Part shown: positions 1-7,688 of the stretch, piece after piece
Layout: the number at the start of each line of letters is the position of its first letter
Numbering within the stretch: the first letter of the stretch is position 1
Assembly: GCA_017410325.1 (NCBI GenBank)
Contig: JAFQRA010000019.1
Span: 1-64,000 of the forward strand
Direction: 5' to 3'
DNA from: Clostridia bacterium
GTDB taxonomy: Bacteria; Bacillota; Clostridia; Oscillospirales; Acutalibacteraceae
Length of the DNA stretch: 64,000 nucleotides
The notes under the pieces: model-generated
Told to the model about the DNA's origin: nothing
What the model saw: the letters and a program-made list of their open reading frames with translations, nothing else
Databases searched by the model: none
Program-made: the position numbers and the translations under genes

Positions 1-80
1 AACTTTTCCTTATGCATTGTTTCTACAACTTTTTGCTTGAATTCTCCTGTATATCTTTTGTTCGGTATTCCTTTGGGCAT
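1..80 (-). CDS. IS3-family transposase OrfA, N-terminal fragment
   Basis: The ATG is at 80-78 on the minus strand, with GGAGGGG about ten bases upstream. The 26 visible codons begin MPKGIPNKRYTGEFKQKVV, which matches the opening of the helix-turn-helix (IS3 OrfA / transposase 8) proteins that bind the element ends. In the family, OrfA is about 100 residues and is joined to the DDE OrfB by a -1 frameshift. That part lies outside the window. Whether the element is intact or a remnant is unknown. Confidence 0.75.
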   Translation of the reverse strand, partial: MPKGIPNKRYTGEFKQKVVETMHKEK

Positions 81-141
81 AAAAAATCACCCCTCCTGTT
101 AAACATTATACCACAATGTCTAACATTTGGGGTGCATTTCA
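1..141 (-). mobile_element. End of an IS3-family insertion sequence (runs off the left edge)
   Basis: Read on the minus strand from 141, the sequence starts TGAAATGCACCCC and continues to TTAGACA. This is the kind of terminal inverted repeat seen in IS3/IS150-group elements (TG...GCACCCC...GTTAGACA). It is followed by a TATAAT-like hexamer, a GGAGGGG ribosome binding site and the start of a transposase gene reading out of the window. Only the left 141 bases are present, so the other end and the target duplication cannot be judged. The element end lies about 60 bases upstream of spoVM. Confidence 0.75.
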
Positions 142-204
142 TAGTATTTATGTAACCCTTTTTTCCTTTCTTTCATAAAATATGACAGAAAGGGGAAATA
201 CATA

Positions 205-291
205 ATGAAAATTGTAGTGTTACGCAGTCCCAAGGCTTTGCAGGGTGTATTGAGAATGTTGTTCGGCATTAAGAAAATCGAATCGGTTTAG
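205..291 (+). CDS. spoVM: Stage V sporulation protein M (SpoVM), 28-residue membrane micro-protein
   Basis: This is a 28-codon ORF with an AGGGGA ribosome binding site and ATG start, followed directly by a terminator. The peptide begins MKIVVLRSPK and ends FGIKKIESV. It matches the SpoVM pattern: a short basic N-terminus, proline at position 9 as in the Bacillus protein, an amphipathic middle (LQGVLRMLFG) and a basic tail. In Bacillus, SpoVM is an amphipathic helix that senses convex membrane on the forespore, recruits the coat ATPase SpoIVA and protects spore factors from FtsH. The monocistronic arrangement (SD, ORF, terminator) is also as expected. It is too short for ordinary gene callers. 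The identity rests on length, Pro9 and hydrophobic pattern, not on an alignment. Confidence 0.85.
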   Translation: MKIVVLRSPKALQGVLRMLFGIKKIESV

Positions 292-300
292 CGTTAAGTT

Positions 301-329
301 ACCGCCATCGCCGTGATGGCGGTTTTCTT
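301..329 (+). terminator. Intrinsic terminator after spoVM
   Basis: A perfect 9-bp stem ACCGCCATC/GATGGCGGT with a 5-base loop is followed by TTTCTT. It lies ten bases after the spoVM stop. Confidence 0.85.
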
Positions 330-336
330 ATAGTAT

Positions 337-372
337 CAAAGAAGCCTTAGCGTAATGCTAGGGCTTTCTTTG
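337..372. terminator. Second hairpin, probably a bidirectional terminator
   Basis: CAAAGAAGCC...GGCTTTCTTTG form a long stem with an inner TAGC/GCTA stem around GTAAT. The arms are A-rich and T-rich, so it could stop transcription in either direction between spoVM and the next operon. Confidence 0.6.
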
Positions 373-403
373 CTATAAAATGGTTACAATTTTGTTACAA
401 TTA

Positions 404-432
404 TTGAAATTTACTTTCTTTAATGTTATGCT
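404..432 (+). promoter_or_regulatory. SigA-type promoter of the methyl-transfer operon
   Basis: TTGAAA at 404-409 and TATGCT at 427-432 are separated by 17 bases. The TTG start codon of the transporter gene lies 29 bases after the -10, with GAGGAGG at 447-453. Confidence 0.7.
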
Positions 433-460
433 GTAAAAAAAGGAAAGAGGAGGTATTATT

Positions 461-1906
461 TTGGAAAAACAGCGTACTTTTCAGCATCCGAATAAAATAG
501 GTATGAAGGACGCTCTCGGCTACGGCCTTGGCGATGCCGCCAACCTGTTTGTTCTGACCTATGTTTCATCATATCTTAAAGTTTTTTATACCGATGTATT
601 AAAGGTTGCTGAGAGTAAGATTACAACTCTGCTTCTCATTTCAAGACTTTGGGACGCAATTAACGACCCGATGTGGGGTGCGTTTGTCGCAAAGCGCAGA
701 CCGGGTAAGGACGGTAAATTCAGACCCTATTTGAAATGGTGCGCCATACCGCTCGGAATAACTTCAATACTTTGCTTCGTCAATTTCAGAGACTTTACAA
801 CGAGTGAAGCCGTTGTGCTCGCTTTAATGTATGCTTCGTATATCGGTTTCGGTATGATGTACACCGGTATGAACATTCCTTACGGCTCTCTTGCTTCCGT
901 TGTTACCGATGACCCGGAGGGCAGAACGCTCCTTTCTACATTCAGGTCTGTCGGTGCAGGGATTGGCGGTGCGATACCGCTGCTTATAGGGCCTATGATT
1001 ATTTACTCCGTAGTCGGCACAAACAGCCAGGGTAATCCGATTAAAGCGGCTGATGCAGGCGGAATGATGAAATTCGGCCTTATTATGGGCGTGCTTTCAA
1101 TTCTCTTCTATTTCTTCTGCTTTGCCACTACCAAGGAGAGAGTTGCCTCGGAAGCTGAGTCTAAAATTGATATGAAGCAGACATACCTCGGTATGTTCAA
1201 GAGTAAGCCCTTTGTTCTTGCTGCAATTTCGGGAATACTTATCAGCGGCCAGCTTCAGTTCAATTCGCTTACGCAGTATTTATATAAGAATTATTTTGAA
1301 AACACGGATTTGTCAATTATAGGCACGGTAGCTACATATCTTCCAATGGCTGTAATGATTTTCTTTACACCTAAGCTGGTTAAGAAATACGGTAAAAAAG
1401 AGCTTTGCACCGTTGGTACGCTGCTTTCCGCAATTGCTTCTATTCTTATGTTCTTTATTGTTCCGGAGTGTGACAGGCTCGGCAGTGCACCCGTTGTGTT
1501 TATGGTGTTCCTGTTCATTATCGGCTTCGGCTACTCCTTTGTCAGCATCACAAACTGGGCCGTTATTACCGACGTTATTGACTATCAGGAATATAAAACC
1601 GGTATACGCAGTGAAAGTGCAGTTTATGCTGTATATACCTTCTGCCGCAAGCTCGGCCAGACTCTTGCCGATGTCGGCGGTATGAAGCTGCTCAGCTCCG
1701 TTGCAGGCTATGACGGTGCGGTACACGGCTCAGCAGGCTACGTTGAGGGTGTCGGCGAAGGAATACTTTTCGTCTGTACGGTAATTCCCGCTGTTGTTTA
1801 TACTCTCGTATTTGTACTGTTCCTTGTATATCCGCTTAACAAATCAAAGCTGGAAGTAATGTATAATGATTTGACCAAAACAAGACACGTTCTCTCCGCA
1901 AAATAA
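461..1906 (+). CDS. GPH-family (MelB-like) sugar/glycoside:cation symporter
   Basis: A 481-residue polytopic membrane protein, the usual length for the glycoside-pentoside-hexuronide:cation symporters. The N-terminal region contains the GYGLGDAANLF stretch and the DAINDPMWGAFVAKR loop typical of MelB/XynB-like carriers. The C-terminal half has DVIDYQEYKTGIRSES, also characteristic. It should import a glycoside or related solute with Na+ or H+. The start is a TTG at 461, supported by GAGGAGG seven bases upstream. It is the first gene of an operon running to 7649 with short gaps. The context (corrinoid methyltransferases downstream) suggests the substrate is a methylated or methoxylated compound rather than a plain sugar; that part is inference. 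Confidence 0.85.
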   Translation: MEKQRTFQHPNKIGMKDALGYGLGDAANLFVLTYVSSYLKVFYTDVLKVAESKITTLLLISRLWDAINDPMWGAFVAKRRPGKDGKFRPYLKWCAIPLGITSILCFVNFRDFTTSEAVVLALMYASYIGFGMMYTGMNIPYGSLASVVTDDPEGRTLLSTFRSVGAGIGGAIPLLIGPMIIYSVVGTNSQGNPIKAADAGGMMKFGLIMGVLSILFYFFCFATTKERVASEAESKIDMKQTYLGMFKSKPFVLAAISGILISGQLQFNSLTQYLYKNYFENTDLSIIGTVATYLPMAVMIFFTPKLVKKYGKKELCTVGTLLSAIASILMFFIVPECDRLGSAPVVFMVFLFIIGFGYSFVSITNWAVITDVIDYQEYKTGIRSESAVYAVYTFCRKLGQTLADVGGMKLLSSVAGYDGAVHGSAGYVEGVGEGILFVCTVIPAVVYTLVFVLFLVYPLNKSKLEVMYNDLTKTRHVLSAK

Positions 1907-1940
1907 AACATTATTTGGAGTTTAAGCAACGGGTGATAAT

Positions 1941-2600
1941 ATGTTAAAAATCAAGGATAAAGACGTAATTCTTTTTCAGGGTGATTCCATAACCGACGGT
2001 AACAGAGGCAGAAACTCTGACCCGAACCATATTCACGGTCATGGCTATCAGTATATACTGGCATCCGAAATGTATGCTGATAATTTATGCGTTGATTTTG
2101 ACGCTATAAACAAAGGCATAAGCGGCAACAGAATATCCGATCTCTACGGCAGGTGGAAAGAGGACTGTTTAAATCTTAAACCGGATGTTTTGAGCATATT
2201 AATCGGTATCAACGATATTTACGCTAATTTTAATTGCGGCAACGGCTCTGATACACAACGGTTTAAAAAGCTTTACCGTTTAATGCTTGATGAGGCGCTT
2301 GAAATTAATCCCGATTTATTAATTGTTATCATGGAACCCTTTTTCGGAACGGCCAAAGATAATGATGACTGGGATAAATATGCTAAAGAACAAATCGGTG
2401 CTTTTGCTTTGGCTTCTAAAGAAATTGCAAAAGAGTATAACGCTGTTTTTGTGCCCTTACAGGATATGTTTGACGAATATGCCGCGAAAACAGATATCTT
2501 TAAATTACTCTGGGACGGTGTTCACCCCACAACGGGAGGACACCAGCTTATTGCAAGACGGTGGAAGGAATGTGTTGAGGCAAGGCTCAACGCTCGGTGA
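1941..2600 (+). CDS. SGNH/GDSL-family hydrolase (lysophospholipase L1-like esterase)
   Basis: A 219-residue protein with all SGNH blocks: GDS at 14-16 (nucleophile Ser16), Gly in block II (KGISGNR, near 59-64), GIND at 89-92, and the catalytic pair D192/H195 in DGVHP. No signal peptide is visible, so it acts in the cytoplasm. The family removes acyl groups from carbohydrates, lipids or small esters. It sits 34 bases after the transporter and 3 bases before the HAD gene, so it is cotranscribed. A role in deacylating the imported compound before demethylation fits the context but is inferred. Confidence 0.82.
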   Translation: MLKIKDKDVILFQGDSITDGNRGRNSDPNHIHGHGYQYILASEMYADNLCVDFDAINKGISGNRISDLYGRWKEDCLNLKPDVLSILIGINDIYANFNCGNGSDTQRFKKLYRLMLDEALEINPDLLIVIMEPFFGTAKDNDDWDKYAKEQIGAFALASKEIAKEYNAVFVPLQDMFDEYAAKTDIFKLLWDGVHPTTGGHQLIARRWKECVEARLNAR

Positions 2601-2603
2601 ATT

Positions 2604-3491
2604 ATGAACGGTACGTATAAAAAATTCGGCAAGGAAGCATTGCCTGTTCTTGCCATTTGCTACGATTTTGATAAAACTCTCACGCCTGATGATATGCAGG
2701 CGCAAGGCTATATTCAGTCTGTCGGCTATAACGTTGAAGATTTTTGGAAGGAATCTAACGAGCTTGCAAAAGAAAACGATATGGATCAGAATCTTGCGTA
2801 TATGCACAAAATGGTGCAGGAGGCTGAAGGAAACCTCGTGCTCAAACGGGAAACCCTCGGCGAATACGGTGCTAACGTAAAGCTGTTTCCCGGTGTGGAT
2901 AAGTGGTTTGAGCGAATCCGCCGATACGGACTTGAAAAGGGTGTAATTGTTGAGCACTATATCATTTCTTCCGGACTTAAAGAAATGATTGAAGGCACTC
3001 AAATGGCTAAAAACGGTGCTTTTAAAAAGATTTACGCAAGCTCCTTCTGGTATAACGAGCGGGGAGTTGCCAAGTGGCCTGCTCAGGTTGTAAATTACAC
3101 AAATAAAACACAGTTCCTGTTCAGAATACAGAAGGGTGTTCTTGACGTTAATGACCCGCGCGTAAACGACTTTTTTCCCGCCGAGGAAATCCGTGTTCCG
3201 TTTCGCAATATCGTTTATATCGGTGACAGTGATACGGATATCCCTTGTATGAAGCTTGTCAGTTCCTACGGCGGTCATTCTATAGGCGTATACGATGCAT
3301 TGAAGAAGAATAAATCAAAGGTTTATAAAATGATGCGCGACAGGCGGATTAGGTATTTTGCTCCTGCCGATTATTCCGAAGGAACGGAGCTTGACAGCCT
3401 TGTAAAAGCAATTATTGACAGAACTGCCACGAACGAGAAGCTTGAATCAATTTATTATTCCTGCAAAAAAGAAACAGAACAAAACGGGTGA
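2604..3491 (+). CDS. HAD-superfamily hydrolase
   Basis: A 295-residue cytoplasmic protein with the full HAD motif set: motif I DFDKTLTPDD (nucleophile D21, acid/base D23), motif II ISSG (121-124), a lysine near 168 (motif III) and motif IV GDSDTDIPC (207-215). These proteins are usually Mg2+-dependent phosphatases. It overlaps nothing, starts 3 bases after the SGNH gene and ends 6 bases before the first methyltransferase gene, so it belongs to the same operon. The substrate is unknown; phosphatase activity on a metabolite from the imported compound is possible. The larger insertion between motifs I and II gives the protein its own cap domain. Confidence 0.82.
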   Translation: MNGTYKKFGKEALPVLAICYDFDKTLTPDDMQAQGYIQSVGYNVEDFWKESNELAKENDMDQNLAYMHKMVQEAEGNLVLKRETLGEYGANVKLFPGVDKWFERIRRYGLEKGVIVEHYIISSGLKEMIEGTQMAKNGAFKKIYASSFWYNERGVAKWPAQVVNYTNKTQFLFRIQKGVLDVNDPRVNDFFPAEEIRVPFRNIVYIGDSDTDIPCMKLVSSYGGHSIGVYDALKKNKSKVYKMMRDRRIRYFAPADYSEGTELDSLVKAIIDRTATNEKLESIYYSCKKETEQNG

Positions 3492-3497
3492 TATCTT

Positions 3498-4616
3498 ATG
3501 ACAAACCGCGAAAGAGCACTCAATATTCTGCATTATAAGGATGTCGACCGTTTGCCTGCCGTTCATTTCGGCTATTGGGGCGAGCTGCTTACGGAGTGGG
3601 TGCAGCAGGGTAAGATTTCAAAGGATTTTGAAGGCGGTATCGGTGACGGAAGCGAAGCTGACAGAGCGCTCGATAAAATAATCGGGTGGGATTTCAACTG
3701 GTTTTGCACCAAAGGAGCAAACAACGGCTTATATCCATGTTTTGAATCAAAGGAGCTTGAAGTTTTACCCGACGGGTCAAAAAGGGTGCTAAACAGTGTC
3801 GGTGTAATCGAAAGAATAAAACCCGGTATTACTTCAATTCCGTCAGAAGACGATTATACACTCAAGGACAGAACGGCATTCGAAGAGCTTTACAAGCCTA
3901 AGATGCAATTTGTTAAAGAGCGTGTTAACTACGAATACTTCAGCTCTTTCAACGAAACCCGTGATTACGACATTCCTATTGGTCTTCATTTGGGAAGCGT
4001 GTTGGGAAATATACGTGATATGACTTCGGTTATCGGTATGAGCTACCTGATGTACGATGAGGATGAGGAGCTTTTGGCAGATATCGTTGACACCTATGCC
4101 GATATGCAGTATGAATGTGCCAAAGCCATACTCGAAACAGGTGCACGGTTTGATTTTGCTCATTACTGGGAAGATATCTGCTTTAAAAACGGCCCGTTGC
4201 TCTCACCCGAAAAATTTGATGAGCTTTGTGCAAAGCACTATAAAAAACGCAATGATTTATGCCGTGAATACGGAATAGATATTATTTCGCTTGACTGTGA
4301 CGGCGTTACGGAAAAGCTGTTGCCGACCTGGTTTGAAAACGGTGTCAATACAATGTTTCCGATAGAAATTGGTGTATGGGGAGACCAGTTTGAAAAAGCC
4401 CGAAATAAATTCGGCAAAGGCATGCTCGGTGTCGGCGGTATGGATAAAACTGCTCTGCGCAAGGATAAGGCGGCTGTTGACGCTGAAATCGAGCGGATGA
4501 AGCGCCTTGCTTCTATGGGCGGCTTTATCCCTTGTCCCGACCACAGGCTTATGCCTGGTACAAAATTTGAGCTTGTGCAGTATTATGCCGAAGAAATAAA
4601 GAAAATCCGAATCTGA
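3498..4616 (+). CDS. UroD-family protein, candidate substrate:corrinoid methyltransferase (MT-I)
   Basis: A 372-residue TIM-barrel protein of the uroporphyrinogen decarboxylase superfamily, beginning MTNRERALNILHYKDVDRLPAV, the family opening. It is not a heme enzyme by context: a corrinoid protein and a second UroD-type methyltransferase follow at once. The position that carries the zinc-binding His-x-Cys in MtaA-type enzymes reads ISLDCDGVTEKL here, so the thiol-activating zinc site is missing. The C-terminus has GGFIPCPDHRLMPGT, seen in a subgroup of UroD homologues found beside corrinoid proteins. I infer that it moves the methyl group from the growth substrate to the corrinoid protein, while the other copy passes it on. 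Confidence 0.7.
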   Translation: MTNRERALNILHYKDVDRLPAVHFGYWGELLTEWVQQGKISKDFEGGIGDGSEADRALDKIIGWDFNWFCTKGANNGLYPCFESKELEVLPDGSKRVLNSVGVIERIKPGITSIPSEDDYTLKDRTAFEELYKPKMQFVKERVNYEYFSSFNETRDYDIPIGLHLGSVLGNIRDMTSVIGMSYLMYDEDEELLADIVDTYADMQYECAKAILETGARFDFAHYWEDICFKNGPLLSPEKFDELCAKHYKKRNDLCREYGIDIISLDCDGVTEKLLPTWFENGVNTMFPIEIGVWGDQFEKARNKFGKGMLGVGGMDKTALRKDKAAVDAEIERMKRLASMGGFIPCPDHRLMPGTKFELVQYYAEEIKKIRI

Positions 4617-4629
4617 GGAGCAGAAAATT

Positions 4630-5262
4630 ATGAGCATTTATTCAGAAATTTCAGAAAACGTCCGCAAGGGAAGAATGAAAGCGGTAAAGGAGCTCGTTCA
4701 GTCTGCAGTTGATTCGGGTAATTCTGCTGCGGATATTCTCAATCTCGGCTTGCTGTCGGGTATGAATGAAATCGGTGAGCTTTTCAAGAACAACGAAGTC
4801 TACGTACCCGAAGTTCTCGTTGCGGCAAGAGCTATGAATGCAGGCGTTGCGATATTAAAGCCTTTACTTATTCAAGATAACGTTCAGTCTGTGGGTAAGG
4901 TGTGCCTCGGTACGGTGCGAGGCGATATGCACGATATCGGAAAGAATCTGGTAAAAATGATGATGGAAGGCAAGGGCCTTGAGGTTATTGACCTTGGTAC
5001 CGATGTTTCACCCGAAAATTTTGTAAATACTGCGATTGAGCAGAATTGCAGGATTATATGCTGTTCCGCTTTGCTGACAACTACTATGGATGAAATGGCC
5101 GAAGTTGTAAAGCAGGCTGAAATCGCAGGTGTGCGTGACAAGGTGAAGATTATGATAGGCGGTGCACCGGTTACCGATGAATTCTGCAAAAAAATCGGTG
5201 CCGACGTTTATACTTCGGATGCCGCATCCGCTGCAGATGCCGCCGTTGAGCTTTGCAAATAA
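4630..5262 (+). CDS. Corrinoid (cobalamin-binding) methyl-carrier protein, MtaC/MtbC type
   Basis: A 210-residue protein with the two domains of methyltransferase corrinoid proteins. An N-terminal helical cap (about 1-85) precedes a Rossmann B12-binding domain with D99-M-H101-D-I-G104, the lower-ligand histidine motif. Ser146 in CCSALLTTTM and GG at 177-178 complete the nucleotide-loop pocket. The length is typical of MtaC/MtbC. It shuttles a methyl group on Co(III) between two methyltransferases. It is flanked by both UroD-family genes at gaps of 13 and 16 bases, which fixes its partners. The Met within DxHxxG is a variant of the more common Val or Ile. Confidence 0.92.
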   Translation: MSIYSEISENVRKGRMKAVKELVQSAVDSGNSAADILNLGLLSGMNEIGELFKNNEVYVPEVLVAARAMNAGVAILKPLLIQDNVQSVGKVCLGTVRGDMHDIGKNLVKMMMEGKGLEVIDLGTDVSPENFVNTAIEQNCRIICCSALLTTTMDEMAEVVKQAEIAGVRDKVKIMIGGAPVTDEFCKKIGADVYTSDAASAADAAVELCK

Positions 5263-5278
5263 ATACGGGTAATTTTTT

Positions 5279-6268
5279 ATGAAAAAATCAGTCTGCAATT
5301 TAATTAAGAATAAAAACAGAACGATTCCGATACTCAGTTTTCCGTCAGTAAAGCTGCTCGGAATAAGCGTCAGTGAGCTTATTTCCTCGGTCGACAACCA
5401 AGCGAAGGGTATGAAGGCAATTTACGACAGGTGTAATATCGGCGCTTCACTCAATATGATGGATTTGTCCGTTGAGGCTGAGGCTTTCGGCGCAAAAATT
5501 AAAGTTAACGATAATGAAATTCCGACTGTTATCAGCGGAATTATTGATGATATTGAGTGCGCTTCACAGGTTTGCGTTCCCGAAATCGGAGCCGGCAGAA
5601 CAAGAGTTTTCATTGACGGAGTAAAAAAGGCAAAGGAAATAATAACCGATATTCCTGTATTCTGCGGTGTAATCGGCCCGTATTCGCTTGCAAGCCGCCT
5701 TTTTGATATGACTGAGCTTATGTACGCTTGCTTCGACAGCCCCGATGACGTAAAAACCCTGCTTGATAAAGCGAGCGAATTTATTATTAATTACATTAAC
5801 GCTTTCAAGTCAGCAGGTGCGGACGGTGTTATTATGGCTGAGCCTGCCGCAGGTATGCTCTCGCCGTCACTTGCCGATGAGTTTTCCGCTCCTTATGTTA
5901 AAAGGATTTTTGATAGTGTAAATTCAAATGATTTTATACTCTGCTATCATAACTGCGGAAATTATGCTGCCGATATGCTTGAAGGTATTTCTGTCGTCGG
6001 TGCTGACATTTACCACTTCAGTAACGCAGTAAATTTGAAAAAAGCTCTTGAATTTTTGCCGAACGACAAAATTATAATGGGTAACGTTGACCCTTTGCTT
6101 TTGCGCTCAGGCACCGCGGAGGATGTGTCGTCTGAGGTCGAACGCATTTTCAACGAGTATTCATCTTATCCCAATTTTATGCTTTCAACGGGCTGTGATG
6201 TTCCTGCAGATTCGGAATGGGAAAATATAGATGCTTATTTTAAAAAGGTAAATGAACTTTATGCATAA
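5279..6268 (+). CDS. MtaA/CmuA-type UroD-family methylcobamide methyltransferase (MT-II)
   Basis: A 329-residue UroD-superfamily protein. It keeps the zinc-binding residues of methylcobamide:thiol methyltransferases: His224-x-Cys226 in CYHNCGNYA and Cys306 in LSTGCD. It also has VFCGVIGPYSLASRLFDM, as in MtaA/MtbA. Enzymes of this type take the methyl group from the corrinoid protein to an acceptor, which is coenzyme M in methanogens. In a clostridial cell the acceptor is more likely tetrahydrofolate or a thiol; the sequence does not decide this. The gene lies between the corrinoid protein and its reactivator, and its last 17 bases overlap the next gene. Confidence 0.82.
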   Translation: MKKSVCNLIKNKNRTIPILSFPSVKLLGISVSELISSVDNQAKGMKAIYDRCNIGASLNMMDLSVEAEAFGAKIKVNDNEIPTVISGIIDDIECASQVCVPEIGAGRTRVFIDGVKKAKEIITDIPVFCGVIGPYSLASRLFDMTELMYACFDSPDDVKTLLDKASEFIINYINAFKSAGADGVIMAEPAAGMLSPSLADEFSAPYVKRIFDSVNSNDFILCYHNCGNYAADMLEGISVVGADIYHFSNAVNLKKALEFLPNDKIIMGNVDPLLLRSGTAEDVSSEVERIFNEYSSYPNFMLSTGCDVPADSEWENIDAYFKKVNELYA

Positions 6269-7649
6269 GGTAAACATTAACGGAAAGACAGTTCTTGCTC
6301 CTCACGGTCAGCTTTTATCCGATTTACTTATAAGAAACGGAAATGCCGTTGAGCATCCGTGCGGCGGTAAAGGAATATGCCGTAAATGTATGGTACGGGT
6401 TAACGGTGAAAATGTATTATCCTGCCGTTACAAAATCGAAACGGACGTTGTTGTAAGCATCGGTGACAATGCTCAAATATTATCCGTAACGGGTGCGGCT
6501 GAAACTGGACGGCTATCGCAAAACAACTGTTTTGTTCTTGATATAGGCACAACAACGCTCGCGCTTGCACTTGTTTGTCTTGACGATAAAAAAGTAATAT
6601 CGGTTATGACCGCCGTCAATCCTCAGCGCGTATTCGGTGCCGACGTAATATCAAGAATTGAATACTGCCGAAATAACGGTGTTAAGCAGCTTCGGTTACT
6701 GCTGGCTGATGAAATTAGCCGTATGATTAATAAGCTTGATGTCGGCAAAAAATTGCCCTTGTTTGTTGCGGGCAATACGACAATGCTTCATTTATTTTTC
6801 GGTGCGGATTGCAGCGGTATGGGTGCGGCACCGTATACACCTGCTTTCCTTGATATACAGAATTCAACGGGCGAAGAGTTGGGGATATCTGGTGTTGGCG
6901 ATATTGTTTCTTTACCCTGTGTCTCAGCCTTTGTCGGTGCTGATATTGTTGCCGGCCTGAATTTTGTCGGTTGGCCTAAGAAAGGCAAATATAATCTTCT
7001 TATCGACCTTGGTACGAATGCGGAACCGGTTTTATTTTCCGCTGATGATATTGTTTGCACCGCCGCTGCCGCAGGCCCTTGCTTTGAAGGTGCCAATATA
7101 TCCTGCGGTATGAGCGCATCCGATGGTGCGGTTTATTCTTTTGCAAACGGAAAAGCTGAAACCGTAAATAATTCCGTAGCTAAAGGAATCTGCGGTACCG
7201 GTCTTGTGGATATAGTTGCATATCTCCTTAAAAACCATATAATAGACGAAAGCGGATATATGCCCTGCGAAAAATATAATATTTCTGCTGATGTTTATAT
7301 TACTCAGGAAGATATAAGACAGTATCAGCTTGCAAAATCTGCGGTTTTTTCAGCCGTTCTGGCTCTTATTAAGCTAAAAGAGATTACCTTTGCCGATATT
7401 GACAAGGTGTTTATTTCGGGCGGATTTTCTGCGAAAATTAATATTGACAGTGCAGTGGAAACAGGGCTTCTTCCGCGTGAGTTTAAAGATAAGTGTGTTT
7501 GTGTAAATAACAGCAGTCTTCTCGGCTGTATAAAATACGCAACTGAAAACAGCGACTTGTCCGCAATTATCAAAAACTCGGAATATATAGATTTATCCTT
7601 GAATAAGGATTTTGCAGATTTGTTTATTGAAAATATGATGTTTGAATGA
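6252..7649 (+). CDS. Corrinoid-reactivating protein (RACo-like: 2Fe-2S ferredoxin plus ASKHA ATPase)
   Basis: A 465-residue protein. An N-terminal 2Fe-2S domain (about 1-75) has cysteines 37, 43, 46 and 58 in the plant-ferredoxin spacing C-x5-C-x2-C-x11-C. The rest is the actin-like ATPase fold found in RACo/RamA-type activators (LDIGTTTLALALV near 95, NVFGADVISRI-like region, LIDLGTNAEPVL, a GG near 390). It reduces accidentally oxidised Co(II) corrinoid to Co(I) at the expense of ATP. It is shorter than the ~600-residue RACo proteins, lacking most of the linker. Its start overlaps the methyltransferase gene by 17 bases; ATG 6252 or 6261 could be used. It closes the operon. Confidence 0.85.
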   Translation: MNFMHKVNINGKTVLAPHGQLLSDLLIRNGNAVEHPCGGKGICRKCMVRVNGENVLSCRYKIETDVVVSIGDNAQILSVTGAAETGRLSQNNCFVLDIGTTTLALALVCLDDKKVISVMTAVNPQRVFGADVISRIEYCRNNGVKQLRLLLADEISRMINKLDVGKKLPLFVAGNTTMLHLFFGADCSGMGAAPYTPAFLDIQNSTGEELGISGVGDIVSLPCVSAFVGADIVAGLNFVGWPKKGKYNLLIDLGTNAEPVLFSADDIVCTAAAAGPCFEGANISCGMSASDGAVYSFANGKAETVNNSVAKGICGTGLVDIVAYLLKNHIIDESGYMPCEKYNISADVYITQEDIRQYQLAKSAVFSAVLALIKLKEITFADIDKVFISGGFSAKINIDSAVETGLLPREFKDKCVCVNNSSLLGCIKYATENSDLSAIIKNSEYIDLSLNKDFADLFIENMMFE

Positions 7650-7653
7650 AAAG

Positions 7654-7681
7654 GCGCCGAAGAGCAATTACTCTTCGGCGC
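7654..7681. terminator. Bidirectional terminator between convergent operons
   Basis: An 11-bp perfect stem GCGCCGAAGAG/CTCTTCGGCGC with loop CAATTA lies 4 bases after the reactivator stop. The T-run (CCTTTTC) is on the minus strand side, so it best serves the convergent MFS gene. Confidence 0.8.
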
Positions 7682-7688
7682 TTGAACA

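Noticed and set aside
1313-1726. Long minus-strand ORF inside the first transporter gene
   Set aside because: It mirrors a strong coding frame with transporter motifs on the plus strand and has no promoter, SD or family match.
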